Positions 48,841 through 60,700 of a stretch of 64,000 nt of DNA are shown in pieces. Made by a program: the position numbers and the translations under genes. The notes under the pieces were generated by a model. It was not told the origin of the DNA and ran no database searches. It saw only the letters and a list, made by a program, of their open reading frames with translations. Within the stretch, counting starts at the first letter, position 1. Each line of letters begins with the position of its first letter. This DNA comes from Parietaria judaica (Eukaryota; Streptophyta; Magnoliopsida; Rosales; Urticaceae): NCBI GenBank assembly GCA_954871525.1, contig OX940861.1, positions 42,855,201-42,919,200 on the forward strand. Direction: 5' to 3'.

Positions 48841-49331
48841 TTATTTTTTATTTTATTTTTTTGAATGGGAGTGGCAATATCAGCCAAAGTTACAATGTAC
48901 TCTCACATTACTAGATATATTCAGTTTAAGAACAAGTGACACTATTGGCCAAGTTTACAAAGGGAAACTTCAATAAGTATGCCCCTTGGAGTAAGTGTTT
49001 TTGGAAAAGTACCCGAGTTTGATAAATTACAAAACTATGCCCCACACACTTTTAGTCTTTAAGTCAAACATTTTTAAACACTTTAGAAAAAAAACTGTTT
49101 AAATTTTTTTAAACACTTTTTGTCTTTAACTCAAACACTTTTGGGGCATAGTTTTGTAATTTATCAAACTCAGGTACTTTTCCAAAAACACTTACTCCAA
49201 GGGGCATACTTATTGAAGTTACCATTTACAAATATGTTAAGGGGGCACTCATTTAAGTCTCATAGGGTTTGAACCCGTGACCTCTTGAATAGACGTGTAG
49301 TGGAGTTACCACTAGGTCAAGCTTGCTTGGT
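48841..49331 (-). mobile_element. tRNA-derived SINE interrupted by a MITE
   Basis: Direct repeats TTATTAAACATT (48829-48840 and 49332-49343) flank it. On the minus strand it begins CCAAGCAAGCTTGACC with A-box GACCTAGTGGTAACTCC and B-box ACGGGTTCAAACCC, and ends in an A-rich tail (T-rich 48841-48861 on plus). It is the same family as 58103..58292 but is split by the MITE at 48962..49223. Confidence 0.8.
48962..49223. mobile_element. Small Mutator-like MITE inside the SINE, 262 bp
   Basis: Inverted arms of about 80 bp start GGGAAACTTCAATAAGTATG on the left and GGTAACTTCAATAAGTATG inward from the right. The 9-bp flanks GTTTACAAA (48953-48961) and ATTTACAAA (49224-49232) match at 8 of 9. It clearly inserted after the SINE. 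Confidence 0.85.
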
Positions 49332-49343
49332 TTATTAAACATT

Positions 49344-50275
49344 ATATTTGTAGTTGACAAAAAATTATGAAATTATTTTATTAAATAGTATTTTTTTCAC
49401 TTTTTAAATATATATAATAAAAAAAAGCTCGTACTGCTCATGTTTTATTAGTTATAGGTTAAATTATTTTAATAAACCAAAATTACAAATGATTAAATAA
49501 AATTTTCAATCTAAATGATCTTTTGGTATAGATTCATAAAGTTAAAACAAAATACTAAAGATCCAATGAGTCTTATTGTACCAAAGACCTTGTTCCGAAC
49601 CTTATTATTGAACATTTTAAGTTCTTGGGTAACAAGTTTTTCAATCTATCAATTTAATTTAATTTTTTTTTTCTATACACCTTTGTTAAACAAATTGCTC
49701 TCATTTTTTATGACATGATCATATTATATTCTTTTCGAGATAAATATTCATGTGTTTGATATCAAGCTCAACTTGGCAATTTCACTCATCATCAAAGACT
49801 TAGACAATGTTGCACTTTGATTCGGATGATTTTGCACCATAATATTCACTTTCTATCATTTTTGTTTCTCCATCGATTGTAATCGGCCAAAGATCAATCA
49901 TTAAACTAAGGTCAACCATTCTTTTTTTCTTTCTTCCTCTTTTGTGAGGTGACATTACCAGCCAAAATTATAAGATGCACTTGCAAATCATTCTACAATT
50001 TATTTGTGAAACATCAACAATTAAAATTGCAGTCTATCATAACTTGGACTTATCGATGAATTGGTATGGCAATTCTGTACAGCAAGTTGAAGGGGGACTT
50101 GGCATAAATCATTAAACTACTAAGCAGTTTCTAAAATGGTGAATGCAGATACACAAATCACCAAATCATGATATAAACTAATCCCCAACATTTTTTTCTT
50201 GGAACAAACTATAATGTTTACACTTTCAATTTCAATATTCATGTAAATAAAAACCTCATGTTGCAGAACGCTCAA
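49344..50275. other. Spacer downstream of ORC6
   Basis: AT-rich; no exon found. The ORC6 3' UTR probably occupies part of the right end. Confidence 0.4.
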
Positions 50276-50355
50276 CTGACTGTCATGAAGCCTCCAACTT
50301 CTGGGCCTCTGAGGTCTGACTGTCATGAAGCCTCCAACTTCTGGGCCTCTGAGGT
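50276..50355. repeat. 40-bp perfect tandem duplication over the ORC6 stop codon
   Basis: Units 50276-50315 and 50316-50355 are identical (starting CTGACTGTCATGAAGCC). The right unit holds the last ten codons and stop of ORC6; the left one lies in the 3' UTR. Confidence 0.95.
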
Positions 50356-52320
50356 TTCCTTACTAAAGTTTAGACGGGTTTGCGTTGTTCGTTTACAAGC
50401 GACTGAAAACAAACGATGGATTATAGTTAGATAAACAGAAGGCTTATGAGAAAGAACTGGAGGCAAAATAACTTGAAGAGAAAGACCTTTTGTGGTGTTT
50501 TGTTTGTTTGATTTGAGTACAGAGCTTTTCCACTCCGTATAAGCGTGCGTTTCCATTTTTTTGTGCCGTTTATAGCAAGATTCCTGCAAATGTGTCAGCA
50601 GTATTTAGCAGAAGGCATTAAAAAAAGAAAGAAGAGAATGCCTTCATAATTATGCAATTAACGATGAAGTTGTTGGAAAGTAAATAATTTTACTTTCATA
50701 ATTTAACAGCTAGTCTTATGCATAATCCATTGCAATTTAGATAAAGGATAGCGTAAATTTGAATTACAAATGACAAATGGTGTATTGTTTTAAGTGAGAT
50801 TCGGTCGTTGGATATCCTTCTATTAGCTAATACCTCGTCTCCTTCGTCAGATTCATAACCACCGTCCTCAAACTTCCTTTTTTCTGGCAAGACATCAAGC
50901 AATTCTGCATGCAAGAAGCAATTTAGATAGTACTGAATTGATGTTTCTAAATGATTCTCAAAGCTTAAAAAAATATCTACCTCGGTTCCCCTTCACGTCC
51001 TTAGAATCTTTTTTCTCCTTTTCTACACCAAAAATGTCGAAACACAAGTCCTTCATGGAAGTATAAACCTGCATAAGATTAGGCATTATATAAATCATGA
51101 GATAGTCTAGCGAGATGTGGCTAAAGCAAAGATGCAAAGAAGCTCCATTACTTACCGAAGAGAACTCTAATTCCGAGGCTCCCGAAAGTTCAATCAACTT
51201 AATTTTGTCCACCTTTAGCTGTAAAAGAAGCAAAAATAGTACACTAAAATAAGTAAAGTAGATCCATATATATTTAACTAAAGCTCTTCAGAGATATGTC
51301 ACTAATTCTGTACCTTGTGCTTCTTTGCGCACAGGTAGAAAGCGACAGCTGTAAATATAGGCCGAGCAAAGTCTGCACTTGCTCGCCGAGAAGCTGGTAA
51401 CGCTGAGGTAAACCGTTCTCTATAACTGAACAGGAATATACACAAAAAGAGAAATTTAGAAGCAATCTCAAAAGCTAATACACCATATAGCGGACCCATG
51501 TTGAAAACTAGACTAAATAACGTAGTAGCATCGTATAAAGCGCAAATCAACGACCGAAAAACTACCTATTGCCCTCTAAGAGACAATTTGTCAAACATAT
51601 GAGACACCATTCTGATAGAGGTTCAAAGTTCAAACTACACTATGAGCTGAAATGAACTAAGGTATTGAACACGGCATTAATTACACCAAAAGGAAGCAAA
51701 ACTTACGAGGACAAGCCCTTCTGCACGAAAGGAATGATCCGAACACACCCAAATTGGATGGCCAATTCTCTAACATCAAGCTTGTTCCTGCATAAGAAGA
51801 CATGAATTTCACCATCAGATCAGTCCTTGGACACATCAGATGGAAATGATCGAAGTTCACAAGCGAAGAGAGCTCACTTGACTCCAAGGCCATTCTGAAG
51901 CAAATTGTAGGATCTAGTGTAAGCTTTCTCGGACATTCCGCTCAGCTTTATCGCATTCGACCGATCGAACAAGTCCCCAAATCTACACAACCAAATGCAG
52001 ATCAAAACTTTGCTCCCAAAATCTAGCTATATACACACAGAGAGAGTTGACTGATTACCTGGTCGCAGCGATTTCCAAACATATCACGGCTTTACAAACC
52101 TCTCCCTGTAAACCAAGAACAAATCCACCGTCATAAAAAAGCTCCGATTCACACAAAAAAAAAAAAAAAAAAACTTGGATCGGGAGGAGCGAAAGCTTAC
52201 GACGCCGATGATGGAGGAATCGAACTGGACATCGCAGAGGCGGCGAAGCTCGGCGGCTTTGCGGATGAGGCGCTTGGAGTCCTTGAGGTCGAGCTTCCTG
52301 GCGATGTCGGAGAGATCCAT
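50323..52320 (-). CDS. ORC6: Origin recognition complex subunit 6
   Basis: Ten exons in transcription order: 52201..52320, 52059..52105, 51878..51982, 51707..51787, 51314..51425, 51156..51218, 50981..51068, 50834..50904, 50487..50583 and 50323..50402. All joins keep frame, giving 287 residues. It starts MDLSDIARKLDLKDSK; RKAAELRRLCDVQFDSSIIG and CKAVICLEIAATRFGDLFDR follow, then FTSALPASRRASADFARPIF and FYLCAKKHKLKVDKIKLIEL, the tandem TFIIB/cyclin-like folds of Orc6. The C-terminus is basic and variable, with ESCYKRHKKME. Length and motifs agree with plant ORC6. It binds origin DNA with ORC1-5 and helps load the MCM helicase in the nucleus. The exon 9 donor (AAAG|GTCTTT) is the least certain; an alternative would lengthen the exon slightly. 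Confidence 0.92.
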
Positions 52321-53100
52321 TTCTGGGTTTTGCTGTGCGAGAATGGAGACGATGATGATAACCGATGCAATGAAATAGTTGGAGGGAATTAGATTTAGCT
52401 TTCAAATATTTGGCGCTCGAAAGAAAGGAGTTGCGTTTTCATTTGCCGCCTAAAAACCTGAAAATATTGCATTCTATGTATTATTCGTATACAAATTTAT
52501 TTATTTGTTAGCACGTAAAAAATTAGTGACCGTGGCGTAAATCTCTATATAAAAAAATTGTAAATATAATTTTAAGAAAAGTGCAACATGTTCCTAGATT
52601 TACAGTTGTAGCTTAATATTTATTTGAAGTCGAGAAATTTGTGCTTTTAATTGGTTTAGTAGTCTTGTATGTCTGCGATAACGTTAAGTTAATTACTTAC
52701 GTAACTCGTAAGGCGGTAAGGGCACCTCATTAATATGCTCATTTTTCCCGCATGTAGGACGCAGGAATAAAACGCTTGCAAAATCTTGAAACATAAGACA
52801 AGAAATGTTGGAAATATGAAGGAAAATGCATAAAAATTTAAGAAAAATTTCACAAATTACTTTACGTACGGGAATAAAATGACAAGAAATTATGGAAAAT
52901 TCGCAAAGTATTAGTTCAAATGTGAGAAAAAGAATATTAATCTAAAGAGTAATGTTTAAATGACTTATTAACGGACAAAATATATTTAAAAAAAAAAAGT
53001 AAATTTTATAACTTTAGATATTCATTCAAATTTCAAAGCTGGCGAACAAATTTGGGCTCTCTTTCCGCAATTATACATATTCAAAATTTGTTTCAGATAT
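52321..53100. other. Upstream region of ORC6, intergenic
   Basis: Non-coding. The ORC6 promoter lies next to 52321; two TTTGGCGC-like E2F-type words (TTTGGCGCTC near 52410, TTTGCCGCC near 52442) could fit S-phase control. This is an inference from sequence alone. Confidence 0.4.
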
Positions 53101-53473
53101 TGGGTGCGTTTGGCACAGCTTATTTAGCCGTGTTTTTGTTTTTAAAATAAACTAAACCGCTTTTCAGGTGTTTGGCAAAATTGTTTTTCCAAAAAACACA
53201 AAATCGATTTTAGATTTTTGTACATGAATCGTAAAAGGTGGAATTCGTAGCTTTTGGTTTTTTCTAAAAACAAAAATACGGTTTTAGTCTATTTTAGTCT
53301 TTTTAGCCTAAATAATTTTTTTTACCAAACGCTAAATCAGTTTTTGTTACCAACAACAACTGTTTTATAAACAATTTACCAAACACCTGTCAGTTTGTTT
53401 TAAAAACAGTTTGTTTTTTAAACTAAAACTAAAAACGATTTTTGTAAAAATTAAGCTGTGTCAAACGGGCCCA
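53101..53473. mobile_element. MITE with long imperfect inverted repeats, 373 bp
   Basis: Ends: TGGGTGCGTTTGGCACAGCT and, inward from the right, TGGGCCCGTTTGACACAGCT. The interior is T/A-rich with words such as AACTAAAACC that also pair. No exact target duplication is visible (left flank AGATAT, right TTAATT), so the superfamily is open (hAT-like or PIF/Harbinger-like). Confidence 0.7.
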
Positions 53474-53756
53474 TTAATTATATTCTCAATATTACATTAA
53501 CTCTTGTACTCTTTTCTTTTTTAACCCTTATTTTTTTATTTTTTTTGCAAAAAAAAAAAAGGTTCAAATCCGCTATATTTGGTCCACAAAAAGTTCAAAC
53601 ATCTTGAAATTTCATCACTTAAGAAGCATAATAACTCGATTATGAAATTTCCACTGATTTATATGGTACATGAACCAAAATGGAGCAAATTTTCCATTCA
53701 GGCAGGCTCCAACCTCCTCCATGTTGCTCCGCTCCGGAAAACATTCGAGAGATAGA

Positions 53757-56700
53757 TTAAGTCTCGATGAGATGCTCCTCTGTTTGCTCCTCTGTTTCGC
53801 CGCAGTTGATCAGCTGGTGAAATGGAAATCGATGTGTTAGAATTCAATTAATACGAGAACACGCAATAGAGCATGGAATTTTAAGAGGTACCAATGAACC
53901 GAGTTGTTCGTAAGCTCCCATGGCTCTCGGATCTTGTTCGTCCTCGTACCCCAATTGCACTATTCTCGGCCCGTTTATGGACCAGAACGCTTTCCGGCCT
54001 GCCTCCTGGGAAAATTGGTATGAAGAAGAGAAAGAGAAATTAATATTACGAAGAAAAGAAAGAGAATTGAGTTTTGAAAATAAACAAAAACCGGAGCCGG
54101 AACACCAGTTTTACTCCAGAGCATCATTATTGAATCATAGAGAAAAACGTGTTTCACTCTACCTGTAATGTTATCAAATATATTGCCTCCAGTGCTTGAA
54201 CACGAATTTCAGGATCAAGAACTGGTTCACGCTCAATCGAGAGAACGGTCCCGAGTTCAAGCGGCATCTTTGCTGTGTCCGTCTCGGTGTAAATCTGGGA
54301 CAAATAATCCAACCTCAAAATATAGGGATACACAAAAGTCATTTGTTTCCGTTTATGACCAACAGTAGAAACAAGAAAATCCTAATTTGGTATTGTAAAT
54401 AACTTATAATTGGTACACTCCAAGCAGCATCCATAACTTATAATTCTAAGATACTACCCGCACAGAATGTAAGAGAGACTAGAAACCGGTTTTTTGGGAT
54501 TTTGGGATTTTTTAGTACTGGTCTCCGTGTGCCTGGTTTCTTGAAAGGGTTTTTCCGGTAACCCAGAACCGTTGCCGGGACAAGTTATTTACTGGTTTTT
54601 CAAGAACTCTTAAAATTCCTCTAAACGGGTACCGGTTTCGGCTTAAACGCTACCATGTAGAAATTGGTAAAACACAGTAAAAAAACGGGTAACGTGTACC
54701 AATAAGGGCCTAAAACCGGTCCTACTCCTGGTCCTAAAAACGGGTAACTTGGTTTGCACATCAGAACACTTTTTTTTTGGTGACCGGTATATCATTTTCA
54801 ACTCTAAGATATCGTAGGAAAGCATGTGATACTACGAAACCACTTTAAAAGATAGATTAAATGCAATACCTTGTTTCCCGCAACTGGGAGAAGTAGAGCT
54901 GGCCAGAGAAACTCTGACATTACAAGCAAATTATCTACCTGACACTCCGCTTCAAAACAACAATTCCGAATAGTTCCAAACACCTATAAGAAACGAATCC
55001 CCATCTAAGCTCAGATAATTAAAAAGGAAAAAAAAAAAAAAAAAAAACCTATGGAACTGAAATAAAATATGTTAATGTGGTTCCAAGTTATGTTTATACC
55101 CCTTTCCTTCTCAATATACTCGTTGAGTCGTACTGTCTAATAATCTGTTTTAATAGCCCCCTCTTAGGATCCAATAAAAGCTTCCTTCCCGCTTCATTCT
55201 TCGAGATGTTTACAAGTATTAAACCAACATGTTCATATTCATCCTCTGTTAGAATGGAAGAGAAGCCAAAAATTAATTTACAGCAAAATCATATGAGTCG
55301 AACAATTGAGTTTGAAGTATTACGAAGCCCCCATTACCTTTGGTTTCATTGATGGATCGGCAAAATGACCTGACAAGCTTCATCACATAGAGGCCTTGCA
55401 TCTTCTCATCCTCGGTCTAGGATATAAAAAATAATCACGGGTTAGTGTTAGGACCTGGGATACAAAATAACTAGAAGTGACGGGAACTCAAGAAGGAAGT
55501 GAATCCCCGTTAGTTTTATTCATTGAGGAAAACCTAATCACAGTTGTTCCATAAGAACACCCCTTAAGCTCTTCAAGAGACGTACGAATGCACAAAACAC
55601 ACAAAAACTTATGTACCCTCCGACGTAGTGGCCACAAATTATTGTTCAATTGCCGAAAACATCCCTAAATGCATGAATAAATGAAGAGACAAAAGGACTA
55701 GAATAAATAAGCTAGGCCTACAGACGATTTTTCCCCTCCTTCTGCGATAAATGATTTTCATAAATGTAAACAGATAGAGAATCAAACTCTTAAAGTTTAA
55801 AAAAAAAATGCGTACCTGAAGCAAGGCAGTGACACCGGCACCGAGTTGTGTAAGATTCACTAGAAGCATAACCAACAATTGCCGAACAATAGATTCAGGT
55901 TTATACAACATATCCATGGCTATCGGAATCATTCCCGTCTCGATCATCTTCTCTGCCAATGAAGGATCCTGCGATAGGTTTACAAGAGCCTGGGCCGCAG
56001 GTTCGGAAATCTCCTAAAACCCCAAACATGAACACGCTGATCATATATAATAGATCATCACAATTCATATCAACAAATCATATCTTACTGTCTAATCAGT
56101 GGAACTATTAGGTGTAAGTAATCGGTCCATTTTGGTGCCAATTGCACAGGTGTTGAATCGATACCGCATTTGCGGTTTGTTTAATATCTAAACCTATAAA
56201 CGTTTATAATTTATAAAACCAAAGATGATATAAAGTAGTATATAAGTAGTATACGGCATTTTATACTTATTCCGTTATTCGATTTTCGGTCTTCCGTGCA
56301 AAATAAAGCACACACGCCGAAAGCCGCACCCTATTTACAAAATGCGGTATAGGTTTCCAAAATTATACCAAATATCTACTTTTAACATAATTCGGTGCTA
56401 TCAATATCGGTCCATGAATCGGTTTTTACTTAATCCCTAACCGAAACTTCAGAAATAGGATTCATCCCGAATAGCAGCGTGTAAAATCGCGATCAACGGA
56501 AACTGATTTTCACCTTAACTGAAATTCTGCTAATATTTTTTCAGAGAATTACCTTACTGGCATTCAATAGGCGAGAGAGTGATGGCAAGAGAGTGTTGGA
56601 ATAGGCCGAAAGCGAGCTCAAGCCATCCTGGGAACCAGTTAGCCCACTTACAATATCCACAGCCATCTTCGCCACCTGAAAACCAATGAAACAAAACCCT

Positions 56701-56818
56701 ACTCAAATTCAGATACTATGAGCAACGCAAGCTGTTTCCAGATCAAATATGTTGGAGAGTTGACCCGTGGAGATGGCGAGGATACGAAATCGACAAGCTC
56801 TTCGAGTTCCGTCGCCAT
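53757..56818 (-). CDS. HGH1: HGH1-like armadillo-repeat protein
   Basis: Nine exons in transcription order: 56765..56818, 56553..56675, 55816..56013, 55338..55416, 55100..55245, 54870..54983, 54163..54294, 53892..54005 and 53757..53813. All are in frame, giving 338 residues. It starts MATELEELVDFVSSPSPR, then VAKMAVDIVSGLTGSQDGL, EISEPAAQALVNLSQDPSLA, VRQLLVMLLVNLTQLGAGV, GLYVMKLVRSFCRSINETK, GTIRNCCFEAECQVDNLLV, EAIYLITLQEAGRKAFWSIN and GAYEQLGSL. This is the ARM-type HGH1 fold with its two conserved HGH1 regions. In yeast HGH1 is a chaperone-linked factor for folding of elongation factor 2; a similar cytosolic role is inferred. It matches the Arabidopsis gene I remember as At1g14300. Confidence 0.9.
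56108..56445. repeat. Possible degenerate transposon in HGH1 intron 2
   Basis: The left side TTAGGTGTAAGTAATCGG and the inverse of the right side TTAGGGATTAAGTAAAAACC are alike. The inside has repeated TGCGGT and CGGTCCAT words. No target duplication was found, so this is tentative. Confidence 0.3.
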
Positions 56819-57788
56819 TGTCGTTCTCGCTCGCGAACAGAGCAGAGCAGAGACCAACTCTCGCTCTCGAAAGTCCCTGTGTTTTCTATGCTCCGGTTGA
56901 GCTTAAACGCACCGTTTCTTAGTCTTGTTTTGTAATTTGTTTGTTACCTTATTTTTAAGGAAGCTTGAGGAGATTTCGTTAATTTTTTTGTTATTTTTTT
57001 CATCTATAAAAAAAATATAATAAGAATTTACGTTGTTGATATTCCAAAAATTTGTGCGTACATTCAGGTTTCTTTTTATGTTCACAGATTTGATAATTTG
57101 ATTTCATTTGTTGTTGACTTCGTTACTGAAAAAAATAATCAAAAAACTAACATAAAAGTAGATGAAGTTTATCGATATGCTAAAAAGATAAACCTTAAAT
57201 ACTTTTGCCATATTTTTTAATATTGATTCTGTATTGTCTTTTTTGAAGCAACTTGAGTACTTTTACTGCTAATGACCCTAATATTTTTAAATGGAATTTT
57301 ATGCTGTAAAGATGCTAATCAGACTGGAATCCGGTTCTATATTGCCCACCCTGCGAAAATTTAGAACCAGATTTTTTGGATCACAAAAGTCGGGATCTAC
57401 ATTTCTGATTTTGGAATTTTCCAGAACCATATTTCACAAACAAAAAAAAATTGTTTATTATTTTTTTGTATTTTGAACCGCAAGATACAACAAGTCTAAG
57501 GTTTAAAACTTTAAATTACAAAAAAACAATGTGAAGAGCGACATAGGCAAACAAGTCTAAGGTTCGAGATTCAAAAAAACAATGTAAAGAGCCAACAATA
57601 ACATCAACATGTTCTACAATATAAGATCCTAGAAACTGGTTCGGACTCAACATTTGGATTTCAACATGTCTTAACAATTGAAAAAAATAAAAAAGACATG
57701 AATTGTAATCCGAAAATTAGGAACAAATAAATATAGAGTACCCGACAATAAATTACTATCTCTTAAGGAAAAAAAATGGCATAACTTC
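56819..57788. other. Spacer between HGH1 start and chromomethylase 3' end
   Basis: The HGH1 promoter and 5' UTR adjoin 56819. The remainder is AT-rich with A/T runs, and the chromomethylase 3' UTR is probably at the right end. No gene was seen. Confidence 0.4.
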
Positions 57789-60700
57789 CTAAGCTTGCAG
57801 GCACTGCGGAAATTTGAAGGGCAGTTTGAACGTAGGCTCTGCGGATGTGAGCCCTTGGCTTGCTCGCCCGAAAGCATATCCTAAGGCGATGCCCACGGGA
57901 ACAGCCACAGCATTACCCACTTGAATGTACCTGAAAAACACAGAGAAACACATACAAGGGTTCAGAAATATGTGACATCAAGATCAAGATCTTTTTTATT
58001 TATTTTAAGTTATGAGATTTGAACTTTGGACTTCTCGACCATATCAAGTAGTCATCTATTCTATGACATTCATAAAAATAAGATTTGGATTATAATACAA
58101 TTTTTTTATTTTTTATTTTGAATGGGGTGGCACTATCGGCCAAGGTTATATTCAGTGTAAGAACAAGTGGCACTATTGGCCAAGTTTACAATAATATAAA
58201 GGGGGCACTCATTTTGAGTCTCATGAGGGTTTGAACCCATGACCTCTTGAATAGAGTAGTGGTGGGGTCACCACTTGGCCAAGCAAGCTTGGTTGGATTA
58301 TAATACAATTGAAAGGCTAAATAACCGTTGAATGTATCTTATTAACTTGTTTTATGAGATATCTATATTGATTTGAAGAACTAAATTTTACTTGTTGTAA
58401 TAAAACATCAAACATCGCAACAGACACGATTATAAATGGATATACGTTGATATGGCTCAATAATAATTAATTAGATGCTTAAATGCAATCATACACTATT
58501 TATTACTCATTTGAAAAACTATTTTGCTAGTTATGACAGATTTACCTCTCCTTGATTGGCCCACACAGTTGGTAAAAGTCTGGGAAACCCTGCAACCGGG
58601 CTAGCTCGCGGACCGTGAGCACACGATCTTGCTCCGGATGTATAATGGCCTGTCCAAATTCATTTCAAGTTTAGAACAGATTCTACTTCACTCATTGTTT
58701 CTCAATTGTGTGGTTTTTTAAAAAATCATTGTTGTGAAAAACGATATTGAGGCGCGCCTCAGTGAGGCGGAGGGTGGTTTCACAACGAGGCTTACGCCTT
58801 GAAAGGAAAGACCGAGGCATACGGCTCGGCTTACGCCTCAGTCGTGATTTTTACGCATTGAGGCTACGCCTCGAGGCTTAAAATTATATTTTGTGATTTT
58901 TTTTTCAGATCTTTTTCATATCTTCAAAATACGTTTTATATTATTTCAATCTTTTTTTTATTTGATAACCTAATATTCATGATACGGTTACCGATTTTAA
59001 TGCTATGTAATACGTATCATATCAAATTAAAAACAAATCCCTACTATATAAATATCATATTAAAAACAAACCGTGATCGTCCTTTGCTTTGCCTCTCTCC
59101 TCATTCCTCTGCGTTCTCACTATTGATATATTTTATGCTTTTTTAAGTTTTTAAATTTTTAAGTCTTTGAGTGTTTGAGTCTTTAAGTTTTTAAGGGTTT
59201 GAGTCTTTAGTTTTTGAATTTTTAAGTCTTAAGTGTTTAAGGATTATGCTTTATTTAAAAAAATTAATTTATCTATCTTATTTATATTATTTTTAAATAA
59301 TTATATAGTATTTATCAAGGCTTATGCCTCGAACGCCTCAAGGCTGTACGCCTTGAGGCAAGGCGAGAAAATCCCTCGAGGCTTAAATACGTTATTCACA
59401 ACATTGTAAAAAATTAAAAATCAGTGAAGAAAAAAAAAACGATTTAATATCTAATCCTACTTTCAACCCTTAAGAAAAAGAAACCTGATTGTGTGGCTCA
59501 GCTCTAGTGACCACAGTTGAAATGATCTCGTCCCACCATAGTCGACCAAATGGCCTGCAATATCATCGAAACCAAAATCAGATAGATATACATTACTTAG
59601 AATGTATTAAATTAGTGAGACAAGCGTCTTAATTTTGATACTTACTTCAATGATCTACCTTTGACAAACTTAATGGCGTAGTCCGGAACCTAAGAATTAA
59701 GTGTCAAAGTTAGATAAACATGTCACATAAACAACAAGTTATAAAGTCTAATAAAAAGAAAGAAAATGCCTTACCAACGGTTTTCCAGAAGCGACAAGAG
59801 GTCTTTTAATTGTATCATCCAAAAATACTTTATTGTCCGGACCAACCAATACACCCTCGAGGTCTCTGAAATTAGCTCCCTAAAAAAGTTAAATTAATTT
59901 AATATTTAATTGGAGACTAATCTCAAAGAACCTAGTGATTTATAGAAGGGTAGAAAGGTAAGAACCTTCTTTTTTGGGATTTTTTCAACCCGCTCCAAAT
60001 CATCTTGATTTAGTTTCAACGGTCGGTGATCGAATAGAATATGGGCCTCGTTAGGAATGCATCTCTCGAAACTCACCACCTCTGTAAGAAAGAAAATGTA
60101 CTATCATCACACAAATGTTAAATGCAATATTTGAACGCGGATTAGTGCAAGTCATTGATTACGCATCGACATAAAAACCTAAAATATCTCTACTGAATAA
60201 GATTCAAATTTTGACATGCTATTACAGGTCCAGCATTTATATTGAAAGAAAAAAAAAATTACAAGAATATTAAAAAATGAGTTTTCCCTAGAATAATAAT
60301 CTTCTCGATAACACTTAGAAGTTAGAGCAATTAACACACAAGCACTCTGCTCACCGAAATGATATCTGCATATCCTAAATGATACGTTATACTTACGGTG
60401 TTTTCTTAAACTGATGTACGTTTGAAAGTTACTTGTCGGCTCAACCTCATACAATTGTTCATCACGATCTTCATCGTTTGTAACCTGAAAGATAGGAAAA
60501 AACGAAGAGAAAAAAAGTTAACACTCGTAGTAAATAAAAGACAAAAATAATATTCAAAGTAGTACTCATACCGAGGGAAGTTCGGAGAAAGCGTCTTCGA
60601 GGTACAACGCGGGTTCTAACAAACTAACATCTTTGCTATCGTTCCCTATCAAGAGATCCTAACACATAACAAGTCGATGAATTCAGTATCACGCAATGAA

